Below, one piece after another: positions 1 to 7,117 of a stretch of 15,273 nt of DNA; the stretch's first letter is position 1, and every line of letters starts with the position of its first letter. Under the pieces are notes generated by a model. The model did not search any database and had not been told where the DNA came from. It saw nothing but the letters and a program-made list of their open reading frames with translations. A program made the translations under genes and the position numbers. Origin of the DNA: Campylobacter sp. (GTDB taxonomy: Bacteria; Campylobacterota; Campylobacteria; Campylobacterales; Campylobacteraceae); assembly GCA_021203945.1 (NCBI GenBank), contig JAJQAF010000249.1:1-15273 (forward strand), in the 5' to 3' direction.

Positions 1-1
1 T

Positions 2-166
2 ATAGAGGCTGTTTTTATTTATTTCAAAATAAATGCTGTCGTCGTCAAAGCGTCATTTTTTTATCTCAACGACGGATTGTGGCTTTATATGGCAATTTGG
101 CTTGTTTTCTGCCTTTGTTTGCTTGTTTTAGCATTGCAAAATTATAAGAAGGGCTACATAAAATGA
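2..166 (+). CDS. 3' end of an unidentified membrane protein gene (partial)
   Basis: An open frame enters from the left edge and runs 54 codons to a TGA at 164-166. Its last 25 or so residues are one clear hydrophobic segment (around LWLYMAIWLVFCLCLLVLAL) followed by a basic tail ending in KKGYIK, as expected for a C-terminal transmembrane helix with a cytoplasmic end. The stop overlaps the next start as ATGA (163-166), so the two genes are probably translationally coupled. DUF4857 genes are often beside ABC-transporter genes, so this may be a permease subunit, but that is inference because no family motif lies in the visible part. Confidence 0.6.
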   Translation: MEAVFIYFKINAVVVKASFFYLNDGLWLYMAIWLVFCLCLLVLALQNYKKGYIK

Positions 167-1380
167 AATTTCTAAATTTATTTGTAACGGCGATATTTTC
201 GCTGCTTTTAAGTTATTTTTTGCCTATTTTTATAAATTTGATTTTACCCGAAAACCAGATCGTCGAGCGCGTGCGTTACTCGCCCGTAATCGATGATTTT
301 ATGCTTTCAAGCATAAACCGAGCCGATAATACTAATACCTTTGAAATCATCGGTAAAAGCGCAATTAGCGAAGATGAATTTATCCAAAATCAGCCCTTTA
401 CGTATAGCTCGATACTAATTGCAAAAGGTAAATTTCCGAGCAAATTTAAGGAGTATGAAAACAACACGACTTTGATTTTGAAAAATTCGCAGTTTTTAAA
501 TTTAAGACCGAGCGTAAATTTAACCAAAAATATACCTCTTTACGTCTTTTTACAAACGGATGAAAAATACGGGCGGCTAAAATATATGCCGTTTTTAATA
601 AGGCTTGGAAACGAAAACGGGCTACAGATAATCAACGTAGACACAAATAAAATCGATGAAAATTTAAGCTCGAATTTAAACGAAATTTTTAATAAAAGCG
701 GCTTTAAATTCCCTGCAAAACAGTATTTCTCAAATCCGACGACGCTTAAACCGTTTGACGAAGGCTCGTTTATCGTCGATAGTGCGGATGGAATTTTTCA
801 TCTTAAATTTGACGGATGGAATTTCATACTTCAAAATACGAAGCTTGTTAAAAAAGATATAATAAATATCGTTGTAAGCGAGAATGAAAGACGCGAATTT
901 TACGCACTCTTAATCGCCAAAGACGAGCTTGGTTTGATTGGGTATGATTATAAATTTATCCCCTTGCCGTATGACGGATACGACCCGATCGGTTCAAATT
1001 TAAGCTTAAGAATAAACCCCGTGAATAAAATCTTAAGCTTTGCGTCGCCTCAAAATATCCATACTTACGTTATGGATTTAAACTACACAAAGCTTAAGCA
1101 CAACGTGATGAAAACGAGCAAACCCGCAAACAAGCGATATTTAAAAGAATATATTTTACCTTTTGAGCTAAAACTGGCGAAAGACAGCCATTTTTACAAG
1201 TTACAAATCGATAAATTTAACGTAAAAAGCATTTTTCTATCCGTTGCTTTGGCGTTAGCATTTTTTGTATATAATTTTGCTTTTTTTAAGAAAAAAAGAT
1301 TTTTATCCGCCACATTTATCGCAATGTTTGGGATTTACGGCTTGATTGCCGTCATACTTTACGCAACGAAAAAGGAATAA
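163..1380 (+). CDS. DUF4857-like membrane-anchored protein
   Basis: Encodes 405 residues. An N-terminal hydrophobic helix (about residues 5-27) is followed by a polar domain of some 320 residues that should lie outside the cytoplasm. Two closely spaced C-terminal helices follow (about 354-372 and 381-401), and the protein ends in a basic TKKE tail. The layout and the N-terminal stretch fit what I recall of Campylobacter DUF4857 proteins, which have no established biochemical role. No catalytic motif is visible in the middle domain. The start overlaps the stop of the upstream membrane gene (ATGA), and the M16 peptidase gene begins 2 nt after the stop, so all three are likely one transcript. 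The family call is from memory of sequence style. The membrane topology is read directly from the sequence. Confidence 0.6.
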   Translation: MKFLNLFVTAIFSLLLSYFLPIFINLILPENQIVERVRYSPVIDDFMLSSINRADNTNTFEIIGKSAISEDEFIQNQPFTYSSILIAKGKFPSKFKEYENNTTLILKNSQFLNLRPSVNLTKNIPLYVFLQTDEKYGRLKYMPFLIRLGNENGLQIINVDTNKIDENLSSNLNEIFNKSGFKFPAKQYFSNPTTLKPFDEGSFIVDSADGIFHLKFDGWNFILQNTKLVKKDIINIVVSENERREFYALLIAKDELGLIGYDYKFIPLPYDGYDPIGSNLSLRINPVNKILSFASPQNIHTYVMDLNYTKLKHNVMKTSKPANKRYLKEYILPFELKLAKDSHFYKLQIDKFNVKSIFLSVALALAFFVYNFAFFKKKRFLSATFIAMFGIYGLIAVILYATKKE

Positions 1381-1382
1381 GA

Positions 1383-4121
1383 ATGAGAAAAATTTTATTA
1401 TTTTTAATAGCGTGCATTAGCGCCTTTGCACTACAACAAGACCCTAGCGTATTGTCGGGACGCTTGGAAAACGGGCTTACATACTACATAAAAGAAAATA
1501 AACTTCCCGCAAAAACGGCGCATTTTTATCTAAGCGTAGATTCGGGCTCAACAGACGAAGCACCGAATGAGCGCGGGCTTGCTCACTTTATCGAGCATAT
1601 GGCGTTTAACGGAAGTCGTGATTTTAGTAAAAACGAGCTTATCAAAAAGCTTGAAGCGCTCGGCGTTAGCTTTGGTGCCGATTTAAACGCGCAAACAACT
1701 TACGATAAAACGTCTTATACGCTAACGATAGAAGTTAATGAAAATAATCTAAAAGACGTTTTTAAGGTATATAATAATTGGATGGACGGCGTGAGTTTTG
1801 ATCCCAACGAGCTTGAAAAGGAACGCGGCGTCATTATGGAAGAAGACCGCCAAAGAAATACGCCGGGATATAGATTGTTTCAGCAACAAGCAAAGCAACT
1901 TTTTGAAAATAGCATATATTTGGGTAAAGCGCCGATCGGCGATATGGACGTGGTTAAAAGCGTTGATGCGGGTAGAATAAAAGAATTTTATCATAAGCTT
2001 TATCAGCCGAGATTTATGAAATTCGTAGCCGTCGGGGATTTTGATAAAAAAGAGATAGAAAATTTAATAAAACAAAATTTAAGTAGTGCAAAAAATACTA
2101 ATTCATACGCCCATCCGGATAAATCGATCCCGTTTAAAAACGGACTAAATATTTATAATTACGATTCAAACGAAACGGGCTTAAATTCTATAAGAATAGC
2201 TTATATCGATAAATATCTGGCGCGCGTCGATGAAGCAAGCGCTCGTAAAATTTTAGTAAATTCTTACATCGCGAACCTTGTTTCTTTGCTTTACGAGCAA
2301 AAAACGGCGGCTGAAAATTCGCTTTTACGTGCGGGATTTGCTCGTCCTACCCTACAACAAGCTCAAACTATGTATGGTTTTGAAACAAAAATTATAGGCG
2401 ATGATTTTGACGGTGCACTTAGCGATATGCTCGGCGTAATAAAGGGTGTTGGCAAATATGGATTTAACGAAGATGACTTTAACGACGTAAAAAAGACCTT
2501 TATAAAATCGATAAAGACGAAATTTGCACAGTCTAAAACTAAAAAATCGCAAACTTATATGAATGAGATCGTATCGGCGATAGAATCGGGCTCTGCCGTG
2601 CTAAGCGAAGAGGACTCCAAAGACCTAAGTTTAAAATTGCTAAACGAAATAACTTTAGATGAAGTAAATGCCGAATTTAGGCGAATTTTAGCCTTGCCCG
2701 ATAAGAGGGTTAGCGTATTTAGCGCAAAAGGATACAAACTTGATAAGGTCAAATTTATCGCTTACGAAGACAACGCCACGGCATATAGCGGGCATATGAA
2801 AGAGCAAAAAATAGCGTCCGATTTGATAGACGATAGTATCGCGCCCAAAAAGATACTTAGTAAAAAATACGATGAAAAACATCAAATTTATACGTATTTG
2901 CTCGCAAATAACGCAAGCGTTATACTAAAACCGCTCAAAACTCGCAAAGACGCCGTAAGCTTTGCTGCCGTCAGTAAAGGCGGAACGTCGAATTTAGCCG
3001 AACCCAAACTGGGCGGTTTTGCTACGCAACTTTCAAACGAAAGCGGTGCGGGAGAGTTTAACAACTATCAAATTGCTAAAATTTTAAGCGATAAGCACAT
3101 AAGTTATCAAAAAAATATCGATGCGCTTATGCAAGGATTTTACGGAAGCTCAACGCCGCAGGATTTAAAATCTTTATTTCAAGCCATAAATTTGGAGTTT
3201 AACTCGCCGCGAACGGATGAGAAAATTTTGGAGCAGATTAAAACTAGGACGATGGACGATTTAGCCAAACGTCAAAATTTGCCCGATTATAAATTTAGCA
3301 CCGAATTCGTTAAGTTTTTTTACAACGATAATCCTCGAATGAAACCGCTTGAAAAGAGCGATATTGACGCACTTCGGCTAGATTCGCTTAAAAAAATCGT
3401 AGATGATAAATTTACAAATGCCGCCTCTTACGTATTTATATTCGTGGGCGATTTTGAGACGCAAAATATGGAACCGCTTTTGCAAAAGTATATCGCTACG
3501 CTGCCGAGCAAGCCCTTTGTTGAAAATTTCACGGACGACGGCGTAAGAAGCATTGACGGACGGCATAAATTTACGCGTAATTATCAAATTTCGCAAAGAA
3601 GCGACGTTTCTATCAATATCATGAATAAAAACGCTCCGTATTCAAAGCAAAACGCCATAAAAGCAAGAGCGTTAAGCGCGGTCTTTAAAATGGCACTTCG
3701 CGAACAAGTGCGTGAAGACAACGGCGAAACTTACGGATTTTCGCTTTCCATAGGACTTAGCAAAGCTCCTTACGAACATTCAAGCGCAAATATTTCATTT
3801 ACTTGCTCACCGCAAAACGTAGATAAAATTTTAAGCGAAATAAAACAGATACAAAACGAGATCAAAAAAATCGGCGCTATAAGCCCGCGGCATTTGGAAA
3901 ATTTCAAAAAATCGGCGATTTTAAGTATGGAAAAAAGATACGACCAGCCCGATTTTTGGTTACGCGATATTATATTTAATCAAATTTACGGCGAAGAGCT
4001 TTTTGATTTAAACGAGCAAAAAAATATCGTAAATTCCATAACAAACGACGATATAAAAGCGGCGGCTAAGATTTATTTGGATGATAAAAACGAAGTAATT
4101 AGCGTAAATAGCCCGAAATAA
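1383..4121 (+). CDS. Secreted M16-family zinc peptidase (PqqL/insulinase-like)
   Basis: Encodes 912 residues, close to E. coli PqqL (about 930). A Sec-type signal peptide is visible: basic MRK, a hydrophobic core to about residue 16, then an ALQ region suitable for cleavage, so the enzyme should act in the periplasm. The inverted zinc motif HxxEH is present at 68-72 (HFIEH within GLAHFIEHMAFNG), with the distal zinc-ligand Glu at 147 (LEKERGVIMEE), 74 residues after the second His as in the family. Four M16 half-domains are expected. The N-terminal one carries the metal site and a C-terminal inactive-type domain covers roughly 660-850. The substrate is unknown. An AAGGA at 1372-1376 overlaps the end of the preceding gene and supports the start. 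Grouping with the DUF4857 gene is by spacing only. Confidence 0.9.
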   Translation: MRKILLFLIACISAFALQQDPSVLSGRLENGLTYYIKENKLPAKTAHFYLSVDSGSTDEAPNERGLAHFIEHMAFNGSRDFSKNELIKKLEALGVSFGADLNAQTTYDKTSYTLTIEVNENNLKDVFKVYNNWMDGVSFDPNELEKERGVIMEEDRQRNTPGYRLFQQQAKQLFENSIYLGKAPIGDMDVVKSVDAGRIKEFYHKLYQPRFMKFVAVGDFDKKEIENLIKQNLSSAKNTNSYAHPDKSIPFKNGLNIYNYDSNETGLNSIRIAYIDKYLARVDEASARKILVNSYIANLVSLLYEQKTAAENSLLRAGFARPTLQQAQTMYGFETKIIGDDFDGALSDMLGVIKGVGKYGFNEDDFNDVKKTFIKSIKTKFAQSKTKKSQTYMNEIVSAIESGSAVLSEEDSKDLSLKLLNEITLDEVNAEFRRILALPDKRVSVFSAKGYKLDKVKFIAYEDNATAYSGHMKEQKIASDLIDDSIAPKKILSKKYDEKHQIYTYLLANNASVILKPLKTRKDAVSFAAVSKGGTSNLAEPKLGGFATQLSNESGAGEFNNYQIAKILSDKHISYQKNIDALMQGFYGSSTPQDLKSLFQAINLEFNSPRTDEKILEQIKTRTMDDLAKRQNLPDYKFSTEFVKFFYNDNPRMKPLEKSDIDALRLDSLKKIVDDKFTNAASYVFIFVGDFETQNMEPLLQKYIATLPSKPFVENFTDDGVRSIDGRHKFTRNYQISQRSDVSINIMNKNAPYSKQNAIKARALSAVFKMALREQVREDNGETYGFSLSIGLSKAPYEHSSANISFTCSPQNVDKILSEIKQIQNEIKKIGAISPRHLENFKKSAILSMEKRYDQPDFWLRDIIFNQIYGEELFDLNEQKNIVNSITNDDIKAAAKIYLDDKNEVISVNSPK

Positions 4122-4128
4122 ATTTGAT

Positions 4129-4152
4129 AAGCGTTCGTAAAATCGGACGCTT
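4129..4152. terminator. Hairpin terminator between convergent genes
   Basis: A 9-bp stem, AAGCGTTCG (4129-4137) with CGGACGCTT (4144-4152), has one G.U pair and a 6-nt loop. It starts 8 nt after the M16 stop codon. AAATTT words flank both sides, so each strand has a short T-rich tail. Its right arm overlaps the stop codon (TAA on the minus strand, 4154-4152) of the convergent small gene, so it probably serves both directions. Confidence 0.6.
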
Positions 4153-4394
4153 TAAATTTGTAAGACGCTATTTAAATTTTTAGCTCTATATTTTTCAAAC
4201 ATTTTAATCATTACGTCTGAAAATTTTTCAAAATCGAGATCGGTTTCTTGTTTTGATAAAATATTTTCGCGTAATTTTGATATAAATTCTCTATCGTCTT
4301 GACAAGATTCACACGTAGCGTTTCCTCTAACTATCGCCATAAATATCTCATCCGACATCGCATTTAGCATTTGAAGCATATTTTGTTCGTTCAT
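4152..4394 (-). CDS. Small hypothetical protein with a CxxC motif
   Basis: Encodes 80 residues on the minus strand. On that strand AGGAAAAAG precedes the ATG, a good ribosome site, and the stop sits in the shared terminator hairpin, so the frame is likely real. The protein is acidic, Met-rich at its N-terminus and predicted mostly helical. There is one CxxC (Cys28-Glu-Ser-Cys31) in the middle and no signal peptide or membrane helix. A single CxxC could bind metal or form a disulfide, but nothing else points to a function. I do not recognise a family. It is convergent with the M16 gene and divergent from fixA, so it is probably monocistronic. Confidence 0.6.
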   Translation of the reverse strand: MNEQNMLQMLNAMSDEIFMAIVRGNATCESCQDDREFISKLRENILSKQETDLDFEKFSDVMIKMFEKYRAKNLNSVLQI

Positions 4395-4710
4395 CTTTTT
4401 CCTATTTTGTTTTTATAATTTTTATGCAAATTTTGTTCCGTTATAAAAAATATAAAATTTGGTATATTTCAAAACAAGCCAAGAGTTTTTGGATGGCAAA
4501 ATTTTTCTTGAAAATAAGCAAAGCAACGCCAAAGGTAGTTTCTATAGATTTTGCCATATACATCTTATGCTCACTAAATTTTATAATAATCTTTTGTAAA
4601 TTTATGGCTTTGGAAGAATTTCATTAATTGCACTACATTTTATATTTCACAACTGTTTATATTAATAAATATTTATAATTCAATATTACTTCAAATTTTT
4701 TATAAAATTC
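4395..4710. other. AT-rich intergenic region upstream of the fix/cai promoter
   Basis: Very AT-rich DNA between the minus-strand small gene and the fixA promoter. It must hold the promoter of the minus-strand gene, but no single -10 can be chosen among the many A/T words. A 67-codon plus-strand frame (4424-4627) lacks a ribosome site and recognisable content and is not called. No tRNA or strong hairpin was seen. The A/T tracts from about 4640 to 4710 could act as an upstream promoter element for fixA. Confidence 0.5.
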
Positions 4711-4740
4711 TTGACAAATTAATCATAGTTATTATATAAT
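4711..4740 (+). promoter_or_regulatory. Sigma-70-type promoter for fixAB and the cai genes
   Basis: TTGACA (4711-4716) and TATAAT (4735-4740) both match consensus exactly, separated by 18 bp, with AT-rich DNA upstream. The expected start is near 4747, giving a leader of about 55 nt before fixA. AAGGAG at 4790-4795 is the ribosome site. A perfect -35 is unusual in Campylobacter, where this element is often weak, so the promoter could be strong and may need repression. Confidence 0.75.
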
Positions 4741-4769
4741 CACGATTAGAAAAATATCGCGATTATAAA
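4739..4769 (+). repeat. 14-nt direct repeat over the fixA -10 and start site, candidate operator
   Basis: ATCACGATTAGAAA (4739-4752) and ATCGCGATTATAAA (4756-4769) match at 12 of 14 positions and are offset by 17 bp. The core of the second copy, ATCGCGAT, is a perfect 8-bp palindrome and the first copy differs from it by one base. The repeats start in the last bases of the -10 and cover the likely transcription start, where a bound regulator would repress. The regulator is unknown, and no regulator gene lies in the window. Confidence 0.4.
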
Positions 4770-4800
4770 ATGTAAATTTTGATAATTATAAGGAGCAAAG

Positions 4801-5568
4801 ATGAATATCTTGGTGGGATGCAAGGTTGTGCCTGAAGAGCAAGATATAGTAGTAGACGGTAGCGGTTTGCTTGATTTTAGTAAAGCAAGCCCTAAAATTA
4901 GTCCGTTTGATCTCAATGCTATACAAGCGGCGGTTGATATTAAACAATCAGTCGATGGTGTCAATATTAAAGCTATCTCTATAAGCGGTAAATATCTTGA
5001 GAATACAAAAATAAAAAAAGATATTCTCTCAAGGGGCGTAGATGAGCTAAATATCGTAATGAACGATGATTATGAGAATTTATTGCCGCACGATACGGCT
5101 GAAATTTTTAAATTTGCCGCACAAAATATAGGCTTTGATCTGATCATTTGCGCAGACTCATCGGCGGATCTTTTTGCAGCTCAAGTAGGCATGAGAGTTG
5201 GGGCTTTGCTAGGAATTCCTACGATTAATTGCGTAAATAAAATTTTATCTATCGATAGCCAAAGTGCGACTATCACGGTTCAAAGAGAGCTTGAAGACGA
5301 AATAGAGGAGCTTGAACTTTCGTTACCGGCGTTGATTTGCGTCTCTACGGATATAAATGTTCCGACAATTCCGGGTATGAAAGCGGTTTTGGCCGCTTCT
5401 AAAAAACCGATAAATATCTTACAAGCAAACTACGAATTAAATGATATGGTTAAATTGGAAGAGGTCAAATCCCCGAAAAAAAGGGATAGGCTTAAAATTA
5501 TCTCGCAAAGCGACAATGAAGAGAGTATGGCGGAATTTATATCTAATTTTAAAAAAGCTTTAAAATAA
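4801..5568 (+). CDS. fixA: Electron transfer flavoprotein beta-type subunit FixA
   Basis: Encodes 255 residues, against 256 for E. coli FixA, and is close to it along its whole length as I recall that sequence. Shared blocks include EEQDIVVD near the start, LDFSKA, KISPFDLNAI, LSRGVDEL, FDLIICADSSADL, the RELEDE segment and the CVSTDINVPTIPGMKA region typical of EtfB/FixA. The last part is a basic, helical tail. With FixB it forms the soluble flavoprotein that passes electrons to crotonobetainyl-CoA reductase (CaiA). It sits directly behind a strong promoter and 12 nt before fixB. The partners FixC and FixX, which link FixAB to donors in E. coli, are not in the window. Confidence 0.95.
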   Translation: MNILVGCKVVPEEQDIVVDGSGLLDFSKASPKISPFDLNAIQAAVDIKQSVDGVNIKAISISGKYLENTKIKKDILSRGVDELNIVMNDDYENLLPHDTAEIFKFAAQNIGFDLIICADSSADLFAAQVGMRVGALLGIPTINCVNKILSIDSQSATITVQRELEDEIEELELSLPALICVSTDINVPTIPGMKAVLAASKKPINILQANYELNDMVKLEEVKSPKKRDRLKIISQSDNEESMAEFISNFKKALK

Positions 5569-5580
5569 GGAGATAAAAAT

Positions 5581-6501
5581 ATGGATAAGATTAAAAACGT
5601 TTGGGTTTTTAGCGATAAGACCGAGCGTAGTGGCGAGATTATAGGCGGCGCGCGTGAGATTGGCGAAAAAGTGATTTGTTTTGCAAGAGATCAAAATGAA
5701 GCCAAAACGGCATTTTCGTTCGGTGTTGATGAAGTTTTCATCTGCAAAGAGGGCGGAATGATAGAAAATTTAGCTTTAAGTATCGTAAAGATGTTGCAAG
5801 ATCAAAGCGGAGTAATATTGATGCCCAATACCAAAAGATGTAAGGCTATGGCTAGCATATTGGGTGCGCAATTAAAAGCGGGCGTTAGCACGGAAACAGG
5901 AGAAATAGAAATCTCAAGCGGAGCGGTAAAATGTCAAAGAATTATGTATGGCGGACTAGCCATAGGCACGGAAAAAATTAGTTCGAAAATAGCTATCGTT
6001 TTGATAAATAGCGGTGTTTTTGCGCCTCCATCTACTTTACATAGCGAAAAAGAAGCGAAAATTCTGGAGTTTGTAGAGCCTAAAGCTTGCATTAAATGCA
6101 TTAAAAAAATGCCTAAACTTAAAAATAGCGTGGATCTAAGTAAGGCAAAGAGGATTGTTGCTATAGGCAGAGGTATCGTAAAAGAAGAAGACATAGCCAT
6201 AGCGCGTCAGCTATGCGAAGCTATAAATGCGGAGCTTGGCTGCTCGCGTCCTATTGCCGAAGGCGAAAAGTGGATGGAGCACGAGAGATATATCGGAATT
6301 TCAAGCGTTACTGTAAAACCTGTAATTTACGTCTCCATCGGTATTTCGGGTCAAATTCAGCATATGGTAGGAGTAAAAGATGCGGGTAGGATTTTAGTCA
6401 TCAACAAAGATGCAAACGCTCCGATTTTTGACTATGCCGATTATGGAATAGTAGGCGATTTATATAAAGTGGTGCCGCGATTAATAGAGGCTCTAAAATA
6501 A
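5581..6501 (+). CDS. fixB: Electron transfer flavoprotein alpha-type subunit FixB
   Basis: Encodes 306 residues (E. coli FixB is 313). The C-terminal FAD-binding half is highly conserved: SVDLSKAK (183-190), GRGI (196-199), CSRPIAEGEKWMEHERYIGIS (about 221-241), SIGISGQIQHMVG (252-264) and the NKDANAPIFDYADYGIVGD block (275-293). The N-terminal half has the less conserved EtfA fold, with MPNTKR (81-86) and MYGGLAIG (122-129). It pairs with FixA to carry electrons to CaiA. The ribosome site AAGGAG (5567-5572) overlaps the fixA stop, so translation is probably coupled. The next gene starts 616 nt downstream, leaving the place where fixC would follow in E. coli as non-coding sequence. Confidence 0.95.
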   Translation: MDKIKNVWVFSDKTERSGEIIGGAREIGEKVICFARDQNEAKTAFSFGVDEVFICKEGGMIENLALSIVKMLQDQSGVILMPNTKRCKAMASILGAQLKAGVSTETGEIEISSGAVKCQRIMYGGLAIGTEKISSKIAIVLINSGVFAPPSTLHSEKEAKILEFVEPKACIKCIKKMPKLKNSVDLSKAKRIVAIGRGIVKEEDIAIARQLCEAINAELGCSRPIAEGEKWMEHERYIGISSVTVKPVIYVSIGISGQIQHMVGVKDAGRILVINKDANAPIFDYADYGIVGDLYKVVPRLIEALK

Positions 6502-6576
6502 GTGTGTCCGATCATGCTTTTAAGGTGAATTTGAAGCAAGTTCTGGCGTTTAGGCTAAGAAGGAAGCCTGATTTAT

Positions 6577-6657
6577 AAGATTAAATCTTGCTATTTTAAA
6601 CTCTAAATTTAGAGTTTAAAGTTGCTTAAATTTATAGTGTTTTGGGCTAAATTTAAG
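6577..6657 (+). repeat. Three consecutive inverted repeats downstream of fixB
   Basis: AAGATT/AATCTT (6577-6589, 1-nt loop) is followed by a perfect 26-bp palindrome at 6595-6620 (TTTAAACTCTAAA and its complement). Next is a 10-bp repeat, CTTAAATTTA (6625-6634) with TAAATTTAAG (6648-6657), with a 13-nt loop. They could slow or partly end transcription after fixAB or protect its 3' end. None has a clean T run directly after it, and AT palindromes arise easily in such DNA. Confidence 0.4.
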
Positions 6658-6735
6658 ATTTAAAGACGAAATTCGCGTGAATTCTCGGTATTGAATAGTT
6701 TAAACCTTTAAATTTAAAATTAAGATGGAATTTGT

Positions 6736-6764
6736 GCATAATGCCGATTTGTCGGCGGATATGC
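6736..6764 (+). repeat. Two-part hairpin in the fixB-caiD gap
   Basis: Outer stem GCATA (6736-6740) pairs with TATGC (6760-6764). Inner stem GCCGA (6743-6747) pairs with TCGGC (6752-6756) around a TTTG loop. The internal loop is AT against GGA. The GC-rich inner stem makes it more convincing than its neighbours. TTTAAAA follows, so a weak terminator or RNA structure is possible. Confidence 0.35.
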
Positions 6765-6923
6765 TTTAAAATAGCAAAAATTCGTTACTTTTATTTGCGC
6801 CGAGTTATTTGAAACTACTTGCGCAAGTTGGCGGATTTTGAGTAATTTGTAAGACTTGGTTAAGAGGGTGCGCCCGCAAGGTGCTTTGTGTTTTAGTTTT
6901 GATTAAACTTTAAATTTGAGATT

Positions 6924-6971
6924 ATGAAAAAGCCGATCTTTGAAGTCTTGCTTGGGGTTTTGGCTTTGTAA
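6924..6971 (+). CDS. Possible 15-aa leader peptide upstream of caiD
   Basis: ATG at 6924 opens a 15-codon frame, MKKPIFEVLLGVLAL, ending with TAA at 6969-6971. The stop lies inside the strand shared by two competing hairpins (6950-6980 and 6968-7003), which is the geometry used by ribosome-mediated attenuators. Four of the last seven codons are Leu. The ribosome site is weak (GAG at 6918-6920, only 3 nt from the ATG), so expression is uncertain. It could be a chance frame. Confidence 0.2.
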   Translation: MKKPIFEVLLGVLAL

Positions 6972-7003
6972 CCGCCAAGCGGAAGTTGCTTGGATGTGGT
7001 TAC
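6950..7003 (+). promoter_or_regulatory. Mutually exclusive hairpins upstream of caiD, candidate attenuator
   Basis: The segment AACCGCCAAGC (6970-6980) can pair upstream with GCTTGGGGTT (6950-6959; 10 bp with one bulged G). It can also pair downstream within GTAACC...GGTTAC (6968-6973/6998-7003) plus CCAAGC/GCTTGG (6975-6980/6988-6993). Both are strong and cannot form together. No T run follows 7003, so the downstream form is not a standard terminator. The effect, if any, could be on elongation, RNA processing or access to the caiD ribosome site about 100 nt later. Confidence 0.35.
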
Positions 7004-7117
7004 TAAAAAATAAAGTTTTATCATAGGCGGTGAATTATTCGCCGGCAGACCTTTAAATTTGACGTTTAAATCAAGGTTAAGGGTATTAAAAACAAAATTA
7101 AGGAGAAGGAGAAAAAT

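Larger units (their letters stand above)
6502..7117. other. 616-nt non-coding gap between fixB and caiD
   Basis: No protein-coding gene is supported here, and I could not see an Fe-S cysteine motif or dinucleotide-binding motif that would mark decayed fixC or fixX. It holds three consecutive inverted repeats after fixB (6577-6657), a two-part hairpin (6736-6764), a 15-codon leader-like frame (6924-6971) and competing hairpins (6950-7003). A possible second promoter, TTGAAT (6691-6696) with TAAAAT (6715-6720) at 18-bp spacing, is weak evidence in DNA this AT-rich. The gap ends in the tandem ribosome sites of caiD. Confidence 0.6.

Noticed and set aside
4424..4627. 67-codon plus-strand frame in the intergenic region before fixA
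   Set aside because: No ribosome site before the ATG, very AT-rich biased composition (Ile, Lys, Phe), no recognisable motif, and it lies where promoter sequences are expected.
4700..4800. FNR/CRP-type site near the fixA promoter
   Set aside because: Partial TTGA...TCA words occur, but no half-sites with the correct 4- or 6-bp spacing and symmetry could be found.
5934..6200. 88-codon minus-strand frame inside fixB
   Set aside because: Antisense to conserved FixB sequence, with a composition reflecting the opposite strand.
6924..7117. Possible decayed gene reading through the TAA at 6969 towards caiD
   Set aside because: The frame continues with a second stop at 7008-7010 and gives no family motif, so a remnant of fixC or fixX is not supported. 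It is kept only as a possible leader peptide.
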